Origin: Polynucleobacter ibericus
GTDB lineage: Bacteria; Pseudomonadota; Gammaproteobacteria; Burkholderiales; Burkholderiaceae
Reading direction: 5' to 3'
Assembly: GCF_018687955.1 (NCBI RefSeq)
Contig: NZ_CP061309.1
Span: 1,049,564 to 1,113,563 of the forward strand
DNA length: 64,000 nt
A model generated the notes under the pieces. The model made no database searches and was not told the origin of the DNA. It saw only the letters and a list, made by a program, of their open reading frames with translations. The number at the start of each line of letters is the position of its first letter. Position 1 is the stretch's first letter. Below are positions 18,709 to 27,276 of the stretch, piece after piece. The position numbers and the translations under genes are program-made.

Positions 18709-21225
18709 TTAATTCAACGTGAAATCTTCATCATGTTCACTCGCAGCTATATTAGTTATTTGTTTCCGTCCATTTTTTCCATAATTTCGCCTTGCCGATG
18801 CCAGCACACGAGATAATTCATTGCGAAAATCTATACTACGCTCCTCAAGAGGATCACTACACCACTGGGCTGGAAGCCCTCGTTTATGACTTTCTACAAT
18901 TATTGGCTTAAGAGACTCATGCATGTAGTTATAAAAAACTTCCGCCCTTCGAACGCGATACCTAAGTCGCGCTACCGTATCCCTCTCCGCCTCTATTTTA
19001 TGACTTAAATCACGCAATTCTTGCCACGCCTTGATATCCGAGATATATGTATCGAACATCATATTTTCAATGAATGTGAAATTTGCCAAAAGTTCGCGAA
19101 TAACATAGCCACCAAATCGCGAAGGAACAAAGCTAGATGCAATTGTTGGATCACCATGATTGGCTGTAAATAGAAATCTATGCTTACAAAGATCACCTAA
19201 AATTCTTTCTGTATAGCTGTCCCCGAAGCCAATTCTTCTCAAATTTTCACAAATCGTTGCACCATCTATAAAAACAAAATTTGATTCAGAGGCATAAGCA
19301 ACTATTGAAGCTAAAACAAATAACCTAAGGGGCTGCGCCTGGTTAATGGAAATTTTTGAGTCGAAAGGATTTCCAATCGGCGAGGATTCCTCAGAGTAAA
19401 CTGGTTTTGTACCCAAAATAATCGCACGAAAAGCTTCGTGGCGCGGCAAAATATACTTGCCAGTATGTTTATGGTATTCAATTGCTCGACCTGGATTTGT
19501 ATAACCCCTTTCAAGAAACTCTCTAGTCATTCTAAGGGCGAGACGAACATCCTCGGTTGCCAATACTTCTATTCGCGTTCCAATTTCAGTGCCTAGAACC
19601 GATCCTTGCAATAAGTCAACAATTTGTGATGCATCCTCAACCTGCACTCGCGCCCCATTCTCCGCAATGAACTCTCCTTTTTTTCCAGAAGCGAGATGCT
19701 TAACCAGTGAGAAACGCTTTGATAGCACTGACGCAATTCTTGGAGGATCTATCTGCACCGCCTCAAAATCAAAAGCATCAATGACCGGGGAATTTCTATG
19801 TTTGGTAAAAGTGCTTTGTCGCAAAGATAGAACTAAATTTAAAGATAGACTTCTAGCGATGGCAAATGCTTCTGTAAGTAATCTTGATTGAATCTCTTCA
19901 TCCTCTATTTGATCAACGTTATCAATAACGAGAAAGAATGGGGTTTTCCCAGTGGCATACTGAAGAATTCTTTCAACATATGGATTTACCTTTTGATAGT
20001 CATCCATAATTGTGTCGTTTATGCGTTTATTGACCTCTTCCTCACTTGCGTTACCCACTGCCAAAACCTTCCGCAACGCTTTAATATCACTGGAATAAGC
20101 GTGCTTTATACACCGCTCCGAATCCGATAAAAATGGGTCCTCATTTATGTAATCGCGAAGAGATCGAAAAATAAATTCAGTTGCTGAAATACTGGGTGAA
20201 TTAACTAAAAAATCTAAGTGCAGCCAATGTGGGTATGGTTTGGATACATCTGTAATGAATAGTTCTTTTAGCCTCACCTTTCTCATATAGTGCAAGAAAG
20301 TAGTCTTACCCGCTCCAACCGTACCAAGTAGCAAAATAGCCAATGATTTTTGATTGTTACCAGCAGAGACCTGAACTTTTTTAAAAAGCACCTCCGCATC
20401 TCTGCTTCGCATGGGCCTTAAAGTTGAGCCTCCAATAGGAGATTCCCTTCTTGTTATATGCATTCTAATTTTATGATCAAATTTCATTGTTTCTGGGGTT
20501 GCAACATAGCAACGCTCAAACGAATCATCATCAAGATCAACTACAGAATCAGAAAATGCAGTGATGACTTCTTGTTCGATAATTGGGAAGATCGGATTAC
20601 TCAGACCCTGCCTAGCATTCGAAGCAAAAAAGCTGCCCAATTTTCTGTTTTCCGTTTGATTGGCAACACGCCCCAGAAGAGCCGTCTCCAAGCTCCCTGA
20701 AATTACCGACTCTCGACTCAATAGGTCATAGAATTCTTGATAACTCTCATTTAGCAACTCGTCCAGAGACCAAAATACTAAAGCTGTGGAGTCATTAAAC
20801 TTAACTTGGTCGTGTCGTTGAGCTGGAAATATGGCCCATGTTGCCCCATTTGTTGCCACCGCAAAATCAATAGCAAATTTTCTTGCATAATCTCGAGCTT
20901 GTATGATTGCTTCTCCAAGTTCGCTCTGCAAAAAACTATTCGATAGTTTTACCCGTCGATTACCGGGGGTTATGGAAAAACTGGCACCCACCTTTTTTGC
21001 CTCGACAACAATTGCTGCGTTTGCAGTTTTCAAAATATAGTCAGAGTAAGTGGTGCTCCCATCTTCTGTAACATGCTCTTCGGGTGAAATATCTTCATCA
21101 AGCCACCCCAAAACATCTCGAAGAATTCGGTCAATAACCTTAAGTCGAGTAGATGCTTCATTAGCATTGTTTAAGAGAATATTTTTATATGAGCCAAGTA
21201 TCTCTCTTGTGACCTCTATTTTCAT
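18709..21225 (-). CDS. PD-(D/E)xK nuclease domain fused to P-loop NTPase (putative defence protein)
   Basis: An 838-residue protein with an HsdR-N-like nuclease domain at residues 1-170: the pattern SDY around D62 and VEAKK with E75 and K77 fits a PD-(D/E)xK active site. A P-loop NTPase follows, with Walker A GTVGAGKT at 301-308 and Walker B VIDNVDQ at about 433-439, then a helical C-terminal region with no obvious repeats. This nuclease-plus-STAND-like layout recalls antiphage sensors of the Avs type, but the C-terminal sensor is shorter and not recognised. It sits convergently beside the integrase (16 bp between stops), a usual cargo position. The function is inferred from architecture only; it could also be a stand-alone ATPase of unknown role. 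Confidence 0.72.
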   Translation of the reverse strand: MKIEVTREILGSYKNILLNNANEASTRLKVIDRILRDVLGWLDEDISPEEHVTEDGSTTYSDYILKTANAAIVVEAKKVGASFSITPGNRRVKLSNSFLQSELGEAIIQARDYARKFAIDFAVATNGATWAIFPAQRHDQVKFNDSTALVFWSLDELLNESYQEFYDLLSRESVISGSLETALLGRVANQTENRKLGSFFASNARQGLSNPIFPIIEQEVITAFSDSVVDLDDDSFERCYVATPETMKFDHKIRMHITRRESPIGGSTLRPMRSRDAEVLFKKVQVSAGNNQKSLAILLLGTVGAGKTTFLHYMRKVRLKELFITDVSKPYPHWLHLDFLVNSPSISATEFIFRSLRDYINEDPFLSDSERCIKHAYSSDIKALRKVLAVGNASEEEVNKRINDTIMDDYQKVNPYVERILQYATGKTPFFLVIDNVDQIEDEEIQSRLLTEAFAIARSLSLNLVLSLRQSTFTKHRNSPVIDAFDFEAVQIDPPRIASVLSKRFSLVKHLASGKKGEFIAENGARVQVEDASQIVDLLQGSVLGTEIGTRIEVLATEDVRLALRMTREFLERGYTNPGRAIEYHKHTGKYILPRHEAFRAIILGTKPVYSEESSPIGNPFDSKISINQAQPLRLFVLASIVAYASESNFVFIDGATICENLRRIGFGDSYTERILGDLCKHRFLFTANHGDPTIASSFVPSRFGGYVIRELLANFTFIENMMFDTYISDIKAWQELRDLSHKIEAERDTVARLRYRVRRAEVFYNYMHESLKPIIVESHKRGLPAQWCSDPLEERSIDFRNELSRVLASARRNYGKNGRKQITNIAASEHDEDFTLN

Positions 21226-21341
21226 AAATTTGACCTAAGCTGTATATTTTAAATTTAAGATAATCAACAGGATACATAAAAATAAGGTTAAGTTACAAAA
21301 AATTCACTGGGAATAATTGCGAATAACAAATCCAAATAGAA

Positions 21342-21692
21342 TCAATTCCTCTCAAAATGAGGCACATCCACAAATCCCTTGAAATTCCCGCCCCATCTAT
21401 TTTTAGGGCTTAGGCTTTCCCAGTATTCACCTACAGTTCGTATTAGCTCTTTATCCCAAACAAGCTTTCCATTCCAGAAGAAGTTCAGATCAATAGCGCA
21501 CCGCCTTAGGTGATTGCTATTCATAGTCTTTGATCTACCCGTCTTAAAGTAGATTTCTTGTTGCTCTGGTGAGCGCCAAAGCTCTCCTCCTGTAATGACC
21601 CACCCTTCCGCAGTAGCAAACTGAATAAGCCTACTCACATCGATCAAGAATGCGGCTTGCTCCGCAACCAAACCACTCACGCCTTTACTCAC
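21342..21692 (-). CDS. Phage endolysin, M15 peptidase family
   Basis: A 116-residue peptidase of the VanY/L-alanyl-D-glutamate endopeptidase type. The zinc-binding pattern is visible: NHLRRCAIDLNFFW (His...Asp, like SxHxxGxAxD) and, near the end, VDVPHFE with the last His ligand. TGGELWRSPEQQEIYFKTG is the usual preceding block. It would cut cell-wall peptides during lysis. It overlaps the holin gene by 4 bp, giving a normal holin-endolysin order. No Rz/Rz1 spanin genes were recognised. Confidence 0.85.
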   Translation of the reverse strand: MSKGVSGLVAEQAAFLIDVSRLIQFATAEGWVITGGELWRSPEQQEIYFKTGRSKTMNSNHLRRCAIDLNFFWNGKLVWDKELIRTVGEYWESLSPKNRWGGNFKGFVDVPHFERN

Positions 21693-22225
21693 TGCGGCTC
21701 TTCCTTGTTTCTGGGACTATTCATGCGCATCTCAAAGATCTTCTCTACAGACCTTCCCCCAAAATAAGCCAGCATGACTAATTGACCCCATTCGCCAAGG
21801 AGTTTTACATAGGCTTCATTGATATCAATCCCCATGGCGGATAGCAAAGCGAATAAGAGGTAAGCAGTGAGGATATAAACCAAGGTTCCCGGTCTGATGT
21901 TCTTCGAGAGCTTTGAATCGCTACCCATATCCGATTGCCAACGATTAGTGGCATTGTCTTGTGAAGCTCGATGCATCTCTGCTAGAAGCTTTGATTCCTC
22001 TATTTCAAGTTCTTTTTGCTTTAGGGTGTATTGCAACAAGAGTTGCTCTTGTTCAATCTCTAACTGCTTTAGCTTAATGAGATCTTCCTGACTGGGGTTG
22101 TCAGGAATGCGCGCCCCAATCTTGCTCTCAATAAATTCCTTGCCTTTAGCCTGAACTGCACCCGCAAGCAGACCAAGGCCATTGACGGCCAAGGTTTGTA
22201 CTAGAGAGGTGATGATTGGAAGCAT
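21689..22225 (-). CDS. Phage holin, 3-TM type
   Basis: A 178-residue protein: an N-terminal amphipathic/hydrophobic segment (SLVQTLAVNGLGLLAGAVQ), a long charged coiled coil at about residues 45-95 (KLKQLEIEQEQLLLQYTLKQ), then two membrane helices (GTLVYILTAYLLFALLSAMG and LLGEWGQLVMLAYFGG). This fits the GTA/phage 3-TM holin family, with the RSVEKIF ending typical of that group. It forms holes in the inner membrane so that the endolysin, encoded directly downstream, can reach the wall. Confidence 0.8.
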   Translation of the reverse strand: MLPIITSLVQTLAVNGLGLLAGAVQAKGKEFIESKIGARIPDNPSQEDLIKLKQLEIEQEQLLLQYTLKQKELEIEESKLLAEMHRASQDNATNRWQSDMGSDSKLSKNIRPGTLVYILTAYLLFALLSAMGIDINEAYVKLLGEWGQLVMLAYFGGRSVEKIFEMRMNSPRNKEEPQ

Positions 22226-22280
22226 GTCATTAGCTCTTTTCTTGATGCTCGAGGGTATGAATAAGTATGGAAGTCCACCG

Positions 22281-22322
22281 CCCCACTACCGCCAAGGCTT
22301 TTAATTGGTGTTGGCAGTGGGG
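22281..22322. other. Imperfect stem-loop between head and lysis genes
   Basis: CCCCACT..GCCAA pairs with TTGGCAGTGGGG, with a 3-base bulge and a loop of about 15 bases. It lies between the holin gene and the 128-residue head-region gene. No T-run follows, so it is a candidate RNA processing or weak termination site. The rest of 22226-22410 shows no gene. Confidence 0.4.
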
Positions 22323-22410
22323 CGCAATTAAGCGCGCCCACACACCATCGTTACTTCAACACCCACAGCCGCACCCAAACACTGGCCGCTAGCGGCGATC
22401 TTCCCCACTG

Positions 22411-22797
22411 CTAGCGTTTCTTGGCTCCTTTGCTTTCTTGTGTTGAATCTAGCTCGTGAGCTTTTTCTAATGTTTGCTCTTGAACCGGGAGTTTTCCTTC
22501 GGCCATTAGCCCCTCTACTATTTCCATTAGGCGATCACCGTCATCCTCACCAAAGACTTTTGCTACGACCTCATGGCCATACTTAGCGCATAGACGGTCG
22601 TACTCCTGCTCTGGAGTAATAGTGGTCTTTGATGGGCGCTCGAACACCGTGACGTTCTCGCGCCCAAAGAGATTGCGAAGGATATTGGTCTCATATGGCG
22701 GGACATACACATGGATAGTTGTGAAGGCATCCCGGCGCACTACCGCTTCCACCTCTTTAATTTGGAAGTCACTATGAATGAGTTCTTTGTGGTTCAT
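22411..22797 (-). CDS. Hypothetical protein of the phage head module
   Basis: A 128-residue acidic protein that starts 11 bp after the coat gene. It has no signal peptide or membrane helix. The N-terminal half looks strand-rich (VEAVVRRDAFTTIHVYVPPYE), and the C-terminal half is helical and charged with a low-complexity tail (LDSTQESKGAKKR). By position it could be a head decoration, head-completion or connector protein, but no family was recognised. Confidence 0.65.
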   Translation of the reverse strand: MNHKELIHSDFQIKEVEAVVRRDAFTTIHVYVPPYETNILRNLFGRENVTVFERPSKTTITPEQEYDRLCAKYGHEVVAKVFGEDDGDRLMEIVEGLMAEGKLPVQEQTLEKAHELDSTQESKGAKKR

Positions 22798-22808
22798 ATT
22801 GATCTTCC

Positions 22809-23855
22809 TTATTGAATCGCCAATACCGCATGGGCATTCGCTCGAGAGATTGATAAAGCGCAGCGTAGGTTCACCATGGCGTACATCGCCAAGGTATCGT
22901 GCGGACGGATGGGGGCAACGATGTCTAGATCGTCGTCACGCAGCTTCATAAAGCGAGTATTGAGGAAATAGCAGCGCTTACTCCATTCCACCGTGCGATT
23001 GGCCATGGCATCAAGCTCATCAAATTGAGGATCCCAGATGATCTCCACGCCTTTAAAGGCAAGGCCTGTGTTTACTCCGGCTCCTACGCCTGCATCGATG
23101 TACTTGGTCTCACCAGATCCAGCAATATGAGTCACTGTGACTTGCTTGCGATAGGTATCAATGAACTTACCCCCAGCGATGATGAAGTCCGGGCTACCGC
23201 CATGCTTAATACATTGACGCCACCCAGTCTCCATCTCACCCACTAAGTTCCCTGGCGATGTTGATGCAATGTCCTTGACTGCGTAGTTACGCCAGTAGCT
23301 TGCTTTGGCTCGATCGATACCACCAACTGTGCCGGCATCCGGTGCCAGGCTGACAAGACTATCTAAGCCAACTACCGCATCAGCGCCATGTGAGCCGTCG
23401 CGGTGAAGTTCTAAGTCCAGCTTATTGAGAAAGCCTTCTCTTAAGACTTCTAACTGCTCATCCAAGAGGTTGATGAGTTGTACGCGCTCGTTGTATTCCA
23501 GCTGGAAACCTCGCGCCCCACCCTCACGCACTTTGATGCCGTTACTGAATAATCGGTCATAGTCGATATAGAGGCCATCCACCGCTCTACGCCATGGGAA
23601 TGAGGCTTGCTCAGTCGTATTACGTTTATTGAACTTGACTGTCTCTTCGCCAAAGGCCCAGCTAAAGTTACTACCGTGTTCTTTACGGATGTTCTCGACT
23701 ACGTTCTGTTTTGCGCCCAATAAGCTCTTACGACCCTCCATCAGTTTTTTAAGGAAAGGTCTCTCTACAGCGATTTGATCGACCGGTAAATTGCGCAAGT
23801 ACTCATCCAAGGAAACCTTGGCTAACTCTTGCAAGTCTGTATTTGAAATTGGCAT
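22809..23855 (-). CDS. Phage major capsid (coat) protein
   Basis: A 348-residue protein recognisable as an HK97-fold coat of the type found in short-tailed phages. It has an N-terminal helical arm (about 1-60), the elongated-loop region (ETVKFNKRNTTEQASFPWRR), LDLELHRDGSHGADAVVGLDSLV, the DFIIAGGKFIDTYRK strand region, and GVEIIWDPQFDELD near the C-terminus with the domain end WSKRCYFLNTRFMKLRDDD. No capsid maturation protease gene is present, consistent with a coat assembled on a separate scaffold protein (candidate at 26074-27276). It is separated from that scaffold gene by the inverted AbiE cassette. Confidence 0.82.
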   Translation of the reverse strand: MPISNTDLQELAKVSLDEYLRNLPVDQIAVERPFLKKLMEGRKSLLGAKQNVVENIRKEHGSNFSWAFGEETVKFNKRNTTEQASFPWRRAVDGLYIDYDRLFSNGIKVREGGARGFQLEYNERVQLINLLDEQLEVLREGFLNKLDLELHRDGSHGADAVVGLDSLVSLAPDAGTVGGIDRAKASYWRNYAVKDIASTSPGNLVGEMETGWRQCIKHGGSPDFIIAGGKFIDTYRKQVTVTHIAGSGETKYIDAGVGAGVNTGLAFKGVEIIWDPQFDELDAMANRTVEWSKRCYFLNTRFMKLRDDDLDIVAPIRPHDTLAMYAMVNLRCALSISRANAHAVLAIQ

Positions 23856-24151
23856 ATGCCACCCCTATCAATGTATTTATCTATTCGTGAATTGGTTGGC
23901 CTCATTCCAATTGATAGAGCGTGAACCTATCCATTACTACGCTGCTAGTCGCGACTCTAGCTTTTACGCGATGGTATGAAGCAGTAGATTGAGTGGTTAG
24001 CTCTCACTACATAAATTGATTATTGGGGTGCTTGGTGTGGAGTTTGGATATTTCTGGGGTTTTTATTAGCAATACACACACCCCTGCTTCTATGGTTAAG
24101 GCTCCTTTTTGTCACCTTAACCATCGAAATAGTGTCCTTTAGCCCTCGCAC

Positions 24152-24191
24152 ATCAAGGTAAGCTTCGCCACCCCTCCGGGGTGACCTTGAT
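24152..24191. other. Two-tier stem-loop upstream of abiE
   Basis: The outer stem ATCAAGGT / ACCTTGAT encloses an inner stem CACCCC / GGGGTG with loop TCC. It is followed on the plus strand by TTTTATTG. It could terminate transcription coming from the left or be the edge of the inserted AbiE cassette. Confidence 0.55.
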
Positions 24192-24266
24192 TTTATTGAT
24201 ACCTTAGGTATTTTTAATATTCTTTTAACCCATTGTTTTATATGGTTTTTTAACTCTTAATTTATG

Positions 24267-24294
24267 TTGCATTTGTCCGATATTTGTATATAAT
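24267..24294 (+). promoter_or_regulatory. Sigma70 promoter of abiEi-abiEii
   Basis: The -35 TTGCAT (24267-24272) and a perfect -10 TATAAT (24289-24294) are spaced 16 bp. Transcription would start at about 24300-24301, only a few bases before the ATG at 24304, so the mRNA may be leaderless or nearly so. AAGG just upstream of the ATG would then be of little use. Confidence 0.7.
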
Positions 24295-24303
24295 TTAAGG
24301 ACT

Positions 24304-24984
24304 ATGAAAGCACTAGTTAACGCCAAAATCCCTCTCAACGCGCTGATTGCTCGGCGCATTAGCCGTAGCCAAGCCGATAAGGTTTGGACGGCAAAGGATT
24401 TTCTCGACTTAGGCAACCGTAGCGCGGTAGACAAAACCCTTCAGCGCCTCACCAATAAAGGTGACTTACGTCGCATCGATCACGGCCTATACGATCGTCC
24501 ACGGGTTAATCCATTAACCGGCAAAACATCTCAGCCCAACTACCAGAATGTGATCTGGGCTATTGCTAGGCGCGATAGCGCGCGCATGCTCATTGATGGC
24601 ATGACTGCCGCTAATGACTTAGGGCTAACTAATGCCGTTCCAGGCAAGGTTATCGTGCATACCGACGCACGCATCAAGCCCGTTCAAATTGGAAACCTCA
24701 CTATTCAATTTAAGTTGGCATCACCTAGTAAGTTAATCTGGGCTAATCGCCCTGCTATGCGTATCGTTCAGGCACTTCACTGGCTCAAAGATGGGATCAA
24801 GCAAAAAGATCCTTCCGCTCAAGCTGACATTAAAGCCGCCTTATCTAGAATATTTAATGACCCAAAGGCTGGGGCAAGTATTGCGCGAGACCTCAAGAAG
24901 GATCTATCGCACTTACCAGCATGGATGCACCCTTTACTAAAGGGTCTTTCTAGCGATTTACCCCAAATTGCACTCTCTCATTAA
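24304..24984 (+). CDS. abiEi: AbiEi-type antitoxin (DUF6088-like)
   Basis: A 226-residue protein. The N-terminal winged helix (residues about 10-65: VWTAKDFLDLGNRSAVDKTL, then LTNKGDLRRIDHGLY) matches AbiEi antitoxins, which bind the promoter and also block the toxin. The C-terminal domain (ALHWLKDG and ISRIFNDP-like helices) is the toxin-neutralising part in the family. It is followed after 11 bp by the AbiEii toxin gene. The cassette is read opposite to the phage head genes that flank it on both sides, so it behaves as an independent insert in the head operon. Confidence 0.88.
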   Translation: MKALVNAKIPLNALIARRISRSQADKVWTAKDFLDLGNRSAVDKTLQRLTNKGDLRRIDHGLYDRPRVNPLTGKTSQPNYQNVIWAIARRDSARMLIDGMTAANDLGLTNAVPGKVIVHTDARIKPVQIGNLTIQFKLASPSKLIWANRPAMRIVQALHWLKDGIKQKDPSAQADIKAALSRIFNDPKAGASIARDLKKDLSHLPAWMHPLLKGLSSDLPQIALSH

Positions 24985-24995
24985 ACTGAGGGCAA

Positions 24996-26054
24996 ATGAA
25001 TAGTAATTTCCTTAAAGTACTTCAGGCTAGCGAAAGCGATCGGCGCAATCTCTTTTTAGAGACTGCCGTTCGCTTAGGTACGCCATTACGTAATGTTGAA
25101 AAAGACTTTTGGGTCTGCTTTGTCTTGGATTTATTGTTCAACGGCAAATCTGATGGTGAGCCCAGATTACTTTTTAAGGGCGGCACTTCCCTTTCAAAAG
25201 CTTATGACTTGATCTCACGCTTTTCTGAAGATATTGATATTACGGTGTATCGGGAAGATATCGGCCATTCAACTGATATAGCAACAATACAAGGCTGGGG
25301 CAGAAATAAGCGAAACGAGTACTTGGATACTATTAAGACTGCTTGCTCTGCCTATATTCTTGGCGCTCTGAAAGATCGCCTTACCTTACAAATTCAGAAC
25401 GAATTAAACGAAGCTGGCATCTCGATGCCTGCTCTTAAGGTTGTCATTGATGTCACCGATAAGGATCAACAGACCTTACTAGTTGAATATCCATCGCTAG
25501 AGGCTTCGGGTAAGGATGACTATATTGAATCCAAGGTCAAGATTGAAGCTGGCGCCAAATCAGCGTTAGATCCCAGCAGACTCATCACAATCAATCCCTA
25601 CGTTGCTCAAGAATTTATCGGCGGCGACTTGAGCGTGCCGAATGTGAATTGTATAGCGCCAGAAAGAACCTTCTGGGATAAGGCGGTCATCGCTCATGGT
25701 TTGCGCGCCCGGTTTGAAGCACGGGGAAGCCTAAGGAACGATGGCAATCGCATTTCTCGCCATTACTATGATCTGCATATGCTTTTGAATAATGCAGTTG
25801 GTCAAAATGCCATCAAGGATATGAATCTTGGTAAAGAATGCGCCCTTCATGCATCTATCTTCTTTTTTGATAAAGACTCCAAACAAAGTGTTGCTGCAGA
25901 AGGTAGTTTTTTAATCTACCCTAGCGATGACATGATTCCTGCGCTCCGCAGAGATTACGAGCAAATGTCCACAATGATTTTTGGTCAAACCCCTACGTTT
26001 GATGAAATTCTAAAAACTATTCAATCGGCATCAGCACAACTTCAGGGTAACTAA
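24996..26054 (+). CDS. abiEii: AbiEii-type nucleotidyltransferase toxin
   Basis: A 352-residue nucleotidyltransferase of the AbiEii/DUF1814 family, the toxin of a type IV system known to cause abortive infection; characterised relatives modify tRNA 3' ends. Key motifs are the nucleotide-binding KGGTSLSK at residues 61-68 and the metal-binding EDID at 78-81, followed by the family C-terminal blocks (APERTFWDKAVIAHG and RHYYDLHMLL). All appear intact. A GAGG just upstream of the ATG supports the start. Its stop lies 19 bp from the convergent scaffold-gene stop. Confidence 0.92.
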   Translation: MNSNFLKVLQASESDRRNLFLETAVRLGTPLRNVEKDFWVCFVLDLLFNGKSDGEPRLLFKGGTSLSKAYDLISRFSEDIDITVYREDIGHSTDIATIQGWGRNKRNEYLDTIKTACSAYILGALKDRLTLQIQNELNEAGISMPALKVVIDVTDKDQQTLLVEYPSLEASGKDDYIESKVKIEAGAKSALDPSRLITINPYVAQEFIGGDLSVPNVNCIAPERTFWDKAVIAHGLRARFEARGSLRNDGNRISRHYYDLHMLLNNAVGQNAIKDMNLGKECALHASIFFFDKDSKQSVAAEGSFLIYPSDDMIPALRRDYEQMSTMIFGQTPTFDEILKTIQSASAQLQGN

Positions 26055-26073
26055 TACCCCGAAGTTGTTAACT

Positions 26074-27276
26074 TTAGATCCCCATATTACCTAGATGCTG
26101 GGCAATTCGATCCATTGGATTACCTGCGCTTGCCAATGGCGCCCCCAATGTTGAGGTTCGCGCCCGAATAGGTTGAGGGCTATGGGTTGCTATAGGCTTG
26201 ATGCCTCCAAAACTAGGCTCGGGCCTTCCAATCGCCTCATAGATAGATTCAATCATGGTCTGCCACTGCTCTGGTTGATTGCTCTGCACGAAGACTTGCA
26301 TGTAGAACGGGTCTGACATGTATTTGTTAAAGCAGATCGCCTTATCGGTGTGATCGATTTCATCAGAGCGGGTATTTAAAAACTTGAGCATTTGCAGTTT
26401 TGCTTCTGAGACTAATTCGGAAGGCTTTTTCTGACTAGCGGCGATAGTCATCACATTGCCTACGAGTTTGCTTTCTATTTCGTATTTGCGAACTGCATCC
26501 TGAAGTGTGGCCACCATAGATTGCAAATCAACAACCTGCTTTTCTAGGTCACGTTTTTCATTAATAACTTTCTGAATACGTTCACATCCTCGCTTTGATT
26601 TGATACCGCCAGAAGATTCTGTATTAACACTAGGCTCGGCATCGGGAATCGAATCCGTGGGCCCTGATTTCAATACCCGCTTAATTAGATCTTCACCAGT
26701 TTCGATTTGAGCCGCAGTTTGTGAATGCGCATCAACAATGATGGCTGCTGGCGCAGGCAACAATTCACCTAGGTCATGGGCTTGTGGTGCCGCCTTATCT
26801 GCTGAAGCGGGCATAAAGGCTGGCACATGCACTTCACCTTTAACAGGTGTAAATATGGGCTCGGGCTCTAGAGCTTCTGACTCCTCTTCTAATACTTCAC
26901 CCTCATCAATATCCTCAGATAACTTGGCAAGAGATGCATTAGGGGTCTTACTTAAATCATCTAGTAAGTTGGTTGCTTGGCTCCGACCCTGGCTCTTACG
27001 TTCCGCCTTTTGTGTTTGTTGTATCTGAGCGCTACGCCCCTTATCTAATTGAGCTTCTGCCTGCCTAGCCTTTGCTTGCGCTATCAATTCAAGCGCGCGC
27101 TCTTCTCTTGCCTTATTACGCCTGGCGGCACTCTCGGCGGCATGCTTCTCATAGGCTTCTTTTTCAAGTCGCTCACGCTCTTTCTTGGCCTCTCTATCCT
27201 GCACTCTTTGAATTGAGCCACCCTTGCTTAGTACCTCCGACTTAAAACCTTCGACCTCATTTGCTACTTGCGTCAT
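26074..27276 (-). CDS. Coiled-coil protein of the head module, candidate scaffold
   Basis: A 400-residue highly charged protein: residues 1-100 are a long Glu/Lys/Arg/Ala-rich helix, the middle is acidic and proline-rich, and a second coiled coil lies around residues 230-265 (VINEKRDLEKQVVDLQSMV). Its gene overlaps the end of the portal gene by 20 bp and, ignoring the AbiE insert, precedes the coat gene. That is where P22-like phages keep their scaffolding protein. Composition and position support a scaffold, but no direct family match was recognised, so this is inference. Confidence 0.6.
   Translation of the reverse strand: MTQVANEVEGFKSEVLSKGGSIQRVQDREAKKERERLEKEAYEKHAAESAARRNKAREERALELIAQAKARQAEAQLDKGRSAQIQQTQKAERKSQGRSQATNLLDDLSKTPNASLAKLSEDIDEGEVLEEESEALEPEPIFTPVKGEVHVPAFMPASADKAAPQAHDLGELLPAPAAIIVDAHSQTAAQIETGEDLIKRVLKSGPTDSIPDAEPSVNTESSGGIKSKRGCERIQKVINEKRDLEKQVVDLQSMVATLQDAVRKYEIESKLVGNVMTIAASQKKPSELVSEAKLQMLKFLNTRSDEIDHTDKAICFNKYMSDPFYMQVFVQSNQPEQWQTMIESIYEAIGRPEPSFGGIKPIATHSPQPIRARTSTLGAPLASAGNPMDRIAQHLGNMGI

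Larger units (their letters stand above)
23856..24303. other. Intergenic region between coat gene and abiE cassette
   Basis: About 450 bp without a convincing gene. It holds a 10-bp palindrome (AGTCGCGACT, 23947-23956), a strong stem-loop at 24152-24191 and the abiE promoter at 24267-24294. The minus-strand part next to 23855 must also carry the signals for the coat gene if that gene is separately expressed. The AT-rich stretch 24195-24300 differs from the flanking sequence and may mark an insertion joint. Confidence 0.55.
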
